Position numbers and translations under genes: made by a program. This document shows positions 59,555 through 64,000 of a stretch of 64,000 bases of DNA, in pieces. Below the pieces are notes generated by a model. That model was not told the origin of the DNA and did not search any database. It saw nothing but the letters and a program-made list of their open reading frames with translations. Source of the DNA: SH-MAG3 sp035461245 (GTDB lineage: Bacteria > Gemmatimonadota > Gemmatimonadetes > Longimicrobiales > RSA9); the NCBI GenBank assembly GCA_035461245.1, contig DATHVP010000037.1:1-64000 (forward strand), given 5' to 3'. How positions within the stretch are numbered: the stretch's first letter is position 1; each line of letters opens with the position of its first letter.

Positions 59555-59612
59555 GTATTACTTGACTAATACACCCTCCCACCGTATCCTGGCTGTATTG
59601 TTCGATTAATAC
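59555..59612 (+). promoter_or_regulatory. GntR operon promoter with two inverted-repeat operators
   Basis: TTGACT (59562-59567) and TATCCT (59585-59590) are exactly 17 bases apart. Operator 1, GTATTACTTGACTAATAC (59555-59572), covers the -35; operator 2, GTATTGTTCGATTAATAC (59595-59612), lies just downstream of the -10. Both have the GTATT/AATAC half-sites and 18-bp length. The GTG start of the regulator is at 59625. This is a classic autorepression layout. Confidence 0.85.
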
Positions 59613-59624
59613 ACCGGAGGTGGC

Positions 59625-60038
59625 GTGCTCATTGTCGTGGATCCCCACAGCGGGGTGCCGGTCTACCGGCAGATCGTGGAGCAGGTGGAGTTCCAGGTGG
59701 CGGCGGGGCAGGCGGGTCCGGGCTCGGAGCTGCCGTCGACGCGGGCGCTGTCCAGGGATCTGGGGGTGAACCCCATGACGGTGAGCCGGGCGTACTCAAT
59801 GCTGGAGGCCATGGGCGTGGTGGTGCGGCGGCCGGGCCTGCCGCTGGTAGTGAGTGAGACTGCGGCCGGTGCTGCGGACGGGCGACTTGGGCAGCTGCGG
59901 TCGCTGCTGGAGCCCGTTGCCAGGGCCGCGGCGCAGCTTGGCCTGACGGAGGAGGAGGCGGTAGCGGAGTTCCGGGCGGTACTGGAGACCCAGGCCGCGA
60001 CGGCAGGTCGCGGTGAAGATTCGAACGGGAGCGGCTGA
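59625..60038 (+). CDS. GntR-family (YtrA subfamily) regulator
   Basis: 137 residues from a GTG at 59625 (CGGAGG upstream). N-terminal winged helix: VYRQIVEQVEFQVAAGQAGPGSELPSTRALSRDLGVNPMTVSRAYSMLEAMGVV (three blocks), then a short C-terminal helical pair typical of YtrA (LLEPVARAAAQLGLTEEEAVAEF). YtrA regulators repress ABC-transporter operons that follow them. Two matching operators flank its promoter. Confidence 0.92.
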   Translation: MLIVVDPHSGVPVYRQIVEQVEFQVAAGQAGPGSELPSTRALSRDLGVNPMTVSRAYSMLEAMGVVVRRPGLPLVVSETAAGAADGRLGQLRSLLEPVARAAAQLGLTEEEAVAEFRAVLETQAATAGRGEDSNGSG

Positions 60039-60046
60039 GGCGAATC

Positions 60047-60982
60047 ATGCATGGGGTATTCGAGTTGAGTGGTGTGGTCAAGCGCTTTGGTGAGCGCGTG
60101 GGACTGGACGGTATCACGCTGGGTGCTGATGGCGCGGGCATCCTGGGGCTGGTGGGTCGCAACGGCAGCGGCAAGAGCACACTGCTGCGCAGTGTGGCGG
60201 GGCTGTACCTGCCGGACACTGGCAGCTGCCGGACATTCGGCCGCGCTACCCGAGACCTGGGGCCCGGCGAACTCCAGCGGCTGGGCTTCGTGGACCAGCA
60301 CGCCCGGCTGGTGGACTGGATGCGCGGGGCGCAGCTGCTCCGGTACGTGTCCCGGTTCTATCCCCGCTGGGACGCGGCGCTGGAGTCGCACCTGGTGGCT
60401 GCACTGGAGCTGGACCTGACGCAGCGGATCTGGCGCATGACGCCGGGCAACCGCCAGAAGCTGGCGCTGGTGACGGCGGTCTGTCACCGTCCGACGCTGC
60501 TGCTGCTGGACGAGCCGTTGAGCGACCTGGACCCGCTGGCCCGGCGTGCGGTGCTGGAGCTGCTGCTGGAGCGCTTCAACAGCGACGCCATGACCATCGT
60601 CATCTCGTCGCACATGCTGCGGGACATCGAGGCGGTGGTGGACCGGCTGGTATGCATGGATTACGGGCGCGTCACGGCGGACGATGACATGGAGACGCTC
60701 CGGGAACGCTACGCCGAGTGGCTGGTCACGTCGGCCTCGGGCGACCTGCCGACTGACTGGCCCGAGGACTACGTGCTGGATGCCCGGGGCGCCGGGCACC
60801 GGGCGGTCCTGCAGGTGGTGGATGGCGACGTCGCCGCCTTCAGCGCCCGCTACGGTGCCACCGTCGAGGTGCGCCCGCTGAACCTGGAGCGGATCTTTCC
60901 GCTGCTGGTGGCACCCGTACGCCCGGCCGTGTCGGATTCGACGTTCCGTGACACCGCGGGCGTGGCGGAGGCCCGTCCATGA
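60047..60982 (+). CDS. ABC transporter ATPase with degenerate signature motif
   Basis: 311 residues: Walker A GRNGSGKST (Lys43), Walker B LLLLDEPLSDLDP and switch His in ISSHMLRDIE. The usual LSGGQ signature is replaced by MTPGNRQKLAL, similar in position and in QKL but without LSGG. A C-terminal extension (from about 225) has no clear family. It lies eight bases after the GntR gene and overlaps the permease (ATGA), so it powers that permease. YtrB-like exporters are the nearest analogy; substrate unknown. Confidence 0.88.
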   Translation: MHGVFELSGVVKRFGERVGLDGITLGADGAGILGLVGRNGSGKSTLLRSVAGLYLPDTGSCRTFGRATRDLGPGELQRLGFVDQHARLVDWMRGAQLLRYVSRFYPRWDAALESHLVAALELDLTQRIWRMTPGNRQKLALVTAVCHRPTLLLLDEPLSDLDPLARRAVLELLLERFNSDAMTIVISSHMLRDIEAVVDRLVCMDYGRVTADDDMETLRERYAEWLVTSASGDLPTDWPEDYVLDARGAGHRAVLQVVDGDVAAFSARYGATVEVRPLNLERIFPLLVAPVRPAVSDSTFRDTAGVAEARP

Positions 60983-62343
60983 ACGCCCGGCGGGTGCATG
61001 CGCTGGCGCCGCTGTTCCTGCGCTGGGACGTCCTCGCGCTGCTGCTGTTCTTCGGCGGGTGGGCGGTGATTGCGCCGCTGCTGCTGTTGCACGAGGCCGG
61101 GGGCATCCACCTCCTGTGGCAGGCCGGCGGGTCGCCGCAGGTGCAGGCAGCGCGCTGGCTGCTCATCGTCCTGGTGGCAGCCAATACGGGGCTGGCCGGG
61201 CACGGCGCGATGGAGCCGCTGCTGAAAACGCCGGCTGGCTTTCTGTTGCCCGGCGTGCGACGGCGGCTCATGACGGGCACAGCGCTGGTTGCGCTGCCCC
61301 TCGTCCTCGGCGCCGCCGGCCTCGCCGCACTTTCTGCTGCGGGCACGTCCGGCGGAGCGGTGCTGTTCCACGCCGCAGCCGGGGCGGGTGGCGCGCTGGT
61401 CGGGCTTGCCGTGGGCGCCGTCATCAGCGACGGCGCCATGCCTCGGCTGTGGCGCTGGCCACCTGCCTTCCTGCTTATCGCAGCGGTAGTGCGGCCGGGC
61501 CCGGCGCTGGCGTTCGTCAACGCCAGCCCGCTGCTGGCGGCTGTGCTGGCCGCGTTGGTGGCAGCGGCCCTGCTGAGCAGGCAGTGGACTCCTGCAACCG
61601 GGCGTGCGCGCGCGCTGTCGCCAGCGGCGTTCGGCGGTGGCACCATCGGGTCCGGCTCCCGATTCGTTACCGCACCGGGCGGGGCGGGCGCGCTGCATAC
61701 GGGGCGCCTGCTGCCATGGCTGCGTGCGGCCGCGGTGGAGGGGCGAGGCCTGCCGCTGGCGCACGTCGCGACTGGTGTCGTGGCGGGTGTCTTCGCATAT
61801 GTCCTGGACATGCCGCACATGGTGCTGATCGTGGCGGGCAGCGGCCTCTCCGCCAGGGGCATGCAGCTGGCCGGCGGCCTGGTCTACCCCCTGCACCGTC
61901 GGCGACGAGCCCAACTGGCTTTCGCCGGGTGCGCGCTGGACGCCCTCACGTTCTGTCTCGCCGCCGGAACCTGTGCGGCACTGCTCCATGCCCTCGGCGC
62001 GCCGTACTGGGATGAAGGGACGTCGGCAGTGGGCTGGGTACCCTCACTGGCCATGACGCTGGCGCTGGCGCCCGTGGCGCAGTGGGGCGCAATCCGCCGG
62101 GCGGCGGCGGGCACCGGCTTCCGTGACACGTCCTCCATGCAGGCGTTGCGCCCCATGCTCTGGTTCGCGCTGCTGGCGGTGGCGCTGCTGGCGGCGATCC
62201 GGTTCACGGGGCTGCACGACGACGGCGCCAGGCTGCTACCGGGCATCCTCCTCGTGGCGGGCGTCTGCTGGTCCCTCAGCTGGCTGGCGATACGACGGCT
62301 CTACGTCGAGGGCGACCTGCTGGTCGTGACGCCGTCATCGTGA
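60979..62343 (+). CDS. ABC transporter permease
   Basis: 454 residues with about twelve hydrophobic segments (ALLLFFGGWAVIAPLLLL, LTGTALVALPLVLGAAGLAAL and so on). The sequence is Ala/Leu/Gly-rich with short loops, as in YtrC/D- or ABC-2-type permeases, but no family signature is certain. It overlaps the ATPase start (ATGA), and its 3' end overlaps the convergent OsmC gene by 43 bases. Confidence 0.78.
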   Translation: MNARRVHALAPLFLRWDVLALLLFFGGWAVIAPLLLLHEAGGIHLLWQAGGSPQVQAARWLLIVLVAANTGLAGHGAMEPLLKTPAGFLLPGVRRRLMTGTALVALPLVLGAAGLAALSAAGTSGGAVLFHAAAGAGGALVGLAVGAVISDGAMPRLWRWPPAFLLIAAVVRPGPALAFVNASPLLAAVLAALVAAALLSRQWTPATGRARALSPAAFGGGTIGSGSRFVTAPGGAGALHTGRLLPWLRAAAVEGRGLPLAHVATGVVAGVFAYVLDMPHMVLIVAGSGLSARGMQLAGGLVYPLHRRRRAQLAFAGCALDALTFCLAAGTCAALLHALGAPYWDEGTSAVGWVPSLAMTLALAPVAQWGAIRRAAAGTGFRDTSSMQALRPMLWFALLAVALLAAIRFTGLHDDGARLLPGILLVAGVCWSLSWLAIRRLYVEGDLLVVTPSS

Positions 62344-62816
62344 GATGACTCGATGGCCGTCCGCGGTTCGCAACGCACCGGGAAGTTCACCGATTGCGCG
62401 ATGAAGCACAGGCGGTGCGCGTCCGCGTGCAACGCTTCCGCCCGGGCTGCGTCGCTGCCAGTGGCCAGGGTAACGCGCGGGCGCAGGACGACGCAGGTGA
62501 AGCGGCCGCCGCCGTCGGCCGCCTGGTGCATGGTGCCTGATGCCTCGTCCCGGTATGCCGTCACCGTCACGCCTGCATCGGCGCACAGGTGCAGATACCA
62601 CAGCATGTGGCAGGACGCCAGCGCGGCCACGAGGAGTTCCTCGGGGTTGTGGCGCCCGGCGTCGCCACGAAACTGCGGATCAGAGGACGCCGCAATAGCC
62701 GGCTTGCCCGCCACCACGATGTCGTGATCCCTGGTATAGTCGCGGTAGCCGCTGGTGCCTGAACCGCGGTTGCCCGTCCATTCCACGCCGACAGTATACT
62801 CGTGCGCCGCCCGCAT
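62301..62816 (-). CDS. OsmC/Ohr-family peroxiredoxin-like protein
   Basis: 171 residues: EYTVGVEWTGNRGSGTSGYRDY, HNPEELLVAALASCHMLWYLHLC and HADAHRLCFIAQSVNFPVRCEP. The two reactive cysteines are in ALASCHM and RLCFIAQS. OsmC/Ohr enzymes reduce organic hydroperoxides with dihydrolipoyl or thiol cofactors. GGGAGG ribosome-binding site. It overlaps the convergent permease gene. Confidence 0.9.
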   Translation of the reverse strand: MRAAHEYTVGVEWTGNRGSGTSGYRDYTRDHDIVVAGKPAIAASSDPQFRGDAGRHNPEELLVAALASCHMLWYLHLCADAGVTVTAYRDEASGTMHQAADGGGRFTCVVLRPRVTLATGSDAARAEALHADAHRLCFIAQSVNFPVRCEPRTAIESSHDDGVTTSRSPST

Positions 62817-62880
62817 CCGCCCTCCCGAAATGTCTGGTGCAGCAAGCTACGCGCACGGAATCTCGGCGCCAGTCCCGGCT

Positions 62881-63333
62881 TCAGACTGCCACCGGCGGAG
62901 CGGGCGCCGGGTCCACGCCGACATTCACGTTGAGGCCGTCCCTCACACTCTGCGTAACCACGCAGAAGTCCTCGAATACGTCCAGGCAGCGCTGCATCCG
63001 CGGCACGTCGGCCTCGGCCACCACCGGGTGCAGCTTGACGTCTACGTCGGTAATGCGCAGCCGACCTCGCTCGTTGCGCTCCATGGTGCCGCTCACGTCC
63101 GCCCGCAGGGCCTGCACCTCGATGCGCGCCCGCTTCAGACAGAACAGCAGGCTCGCCGCCAGACAGTTGCCCACCGCCACGGCCAGCACCCGGGCGGCGT
63201 TCGGGCCGGCGCCCTCTCCCAGCGGCGCCGGCTCGTCCAGCAGCAGCTCCGGCACATCATCCTGGAGGAAGTCCGCGGTAAAGCGGTAGCCATCTTCCAG
63301 CTTCAGCGAGACGGCGAAATCAACGGCTTCCAT
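62881..63333 (-). CDS. OsmC-family protein (second type)
   Basis: 150 residues: RVLAVAVGNCLAASLLFCLKRARIEVQALRADVSGTMERN (split in two blocks) and RCLDVFEDFCVVTQSVRDGLNVNV. Reactive-Cys positions are in VGNCLAAS and DFCVVTQS. It is of the YhfA-like type rather than Ohr and not very similar to its neighbour at 62301-62816. It starts at the ATG at 63333 with GAGGAGA before it, in an unusually AT-rich leader (63340-63400). Confidence 0.87.
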   Translation of the reverse strand: MEAVDFAVSLKLEDGYRFTADFLQDDVPELLLDEPAPLGEGAGPNAARVLAVAVGNCLAASLLFCLKRARIEVQALRADVSGTMERNERGRLRITDVDVKLHPVVAEADVPRMQRCLDVFEDFCVVTQSVRDGLNVNVGVDPAPAPPVAV

Positions 63334-63417
63334 GTATCAATCTCCTCGCGTAACCACCTTTTATAATGATATAGTAATGTATAGGGGCCGTCCGGGCAAT
63401 CGGATGATCGCCGGATT

Positions 63418-64000
63418 TCAGTCTTCGGCGGGCCCGCCAGCGGCCATGAGCACGATGCGCGGCCGGAACGTGGCGATGGGATCGATGAGATCCGCCTGAC
63501 AGGCCAGCACCTGGCGGATGTCCTTGTACGCCTGGGGTGCCTCGTCCATGCCGGCATCCATGAGTTCGACGTCGCGCTCGGCGAGCCACCGATCCCGGTC
63601 CCGCTTCGGGATGGACTGCTTTGCCTGCTTCCGGCTCATGACCCGGCCGGCGCCGTGACTGGCACTGTTCAGCGACGCCTCACTGCCTCGACCCCGTACG
63701 ATGAAGCTGTCATGTCCCTGGCTGCCGGGGATGATGCCCAGCTCGCCGGCGTGCGCGGGCGTGGCGCCCTTGCGGTGCACGTACACGTCGCGGCCACCCC
63801 ACTGCTCCCGCCACGCGAAGTTGTGGTGGTTCTCGAGCTGGGCGAGGGGCTTCAGGCCGAGCGCCCTGGCAATGGCCCTGTGCATGGTGTGGTGGTTGGC
63901 GGACGCGTACCGGCCCATGAGGTTCATGGCCAGCCAGTATTCCTGCCCGGCCTCACTGGAGAGCGGCAGCCAGGCCAGGTGCTGCAGCTCAGGCGGCAGC
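63418..64000 (-). CDS. rtcB: RNA-splicing ligase RtcB (5' part outside window)
   Basis: The last 194 codons are visible; the frame stays open to the window edge. The C-terminal RtcB motifs are clear: LENHHNFAWREQWGG, VHRKGATPAHAGELGIIPGSQGHDSFIVRG (two blocks), NSASHGAGRVMSRKQA with the GMP-binding His, and EAPQAYKDIRQVLACQADLID. The ligase joins 2',3'-cyclic-phosphate RNA ends to 5'-OH ends using GTP and Mn2+. The visible part is intact. Confidence 0.93.
   Translation of the reverse strand, partial: LPPELQHLAWLPLSSEAGQEYWLAMNLMGRYASANHHTMHRAIARALGLKPLAQLENHHNFAWREQWGGRDVYVHRKGATPAHAGELGIIPGSQGHDSFIVRGRGSEASLNSASHGAGRVMSRKQAKQSIPKRDRDRWLAERDVELMDAGMDEAPQAYKDIRQVLACQADLIDPIATFRPRIVLMAAGGPAED

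Noticed and set aside
1..64000. Mobile elements, prophage or CRISPR array
   Set aside because: No transposase, integrase, recombinase, phage structural gene or regularly spaced repeat-spacer pattern was found.

Overview
The window is GC-rich chromosomal DNA with dense, often overlapping genes. Several traits together suggest a member of the Gemmatimonadota or a close relative: an ECF sigma factor next to a Ser/Thr kinase with C-terminal TPRs, an M56 peptidase fused to TonB C-terminal domains, a TonB-dependent receptor with a carboxypeptidase-like N-terminal domain, several small outer-membrane barrels (so a diderm cell), and paired M16 peptidases. No rRNA gene, tRNA gene, insertion sequence, prophage or CRISPR array was seen. 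The taxon is an inference; no marker gene settles it.

Layout. 1-9.3 kb: two cell-surface proteins (one cut by the window edge), a small membrane protein, a SPOR protein with holA, an orphan zinc-finger anti-sigma-like protein, a PabB-PabC fusion and a small barrel protein. 9.3-11.2 kb: a structured leader ending in an intrinsic terminator, a small winged-helix-like protein and an ECF sigma factor. 11.2-18.0 kb: a six-gene chain read leftward (TPR protein, two catalytic/non-catalytic M16 pairs, Nudix hydrolase). 18.0-24.4 kb: phosphoglycerate mutase, aminotransferase, L,D-transpeptidase, a receiver / kinase / degenerate-receiver trio and a LolD-like ATPase. 24.4-26.7 kb: a BlaI repressor and M56-TonB sensor whose promoter carries two clear dyads. 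26.8-34.8 kb: stress genes (Usp, Dps, catalase) with a penicillin-acylase-like lipoprotein. 34.9-43.5 kb: ECF sigma and TPR kinase, a barrel protein, then a chain headed by a selenium-binding-protein/methanethiol-oxidase homologue and ending in a GAF-PAS-TolB-like protein. 43.5-56.1 kb: histidine kinase, acyl-CoA dehydrogenase-like protein, TonB protein, porin, gamma-glutamyltransferase, CpxP-like protein, a SARP-hydrolase fusion and a TPR lipoprotein. 56.2-64 kb: a TonB-dependent receptor that seems to start at ATC, a GntR-regulated ABC transporter, two OsmC proteins and the 3' part of rtcB.

Three signals stand out. First, a family of intergenic hairpins keeps its loop nearly constant (about GAGCGCAGCGA, usually 11 nt) while the stems change in a compensated way; it occurs at three sites (3.9, 18.1 and 20.7 kb). 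Second, a TAGGGGATTCCCCTA-type palindrome or its half-site lies 24-25 bases before a -10-like hexamer at usp, dps-catalase and porin, which looks like a small stress regulon under one activator. Third, signalling genes carry altered key residues: a receiver with Asn at the phosphorylation site beside a kinase with DLD in place of DFG.
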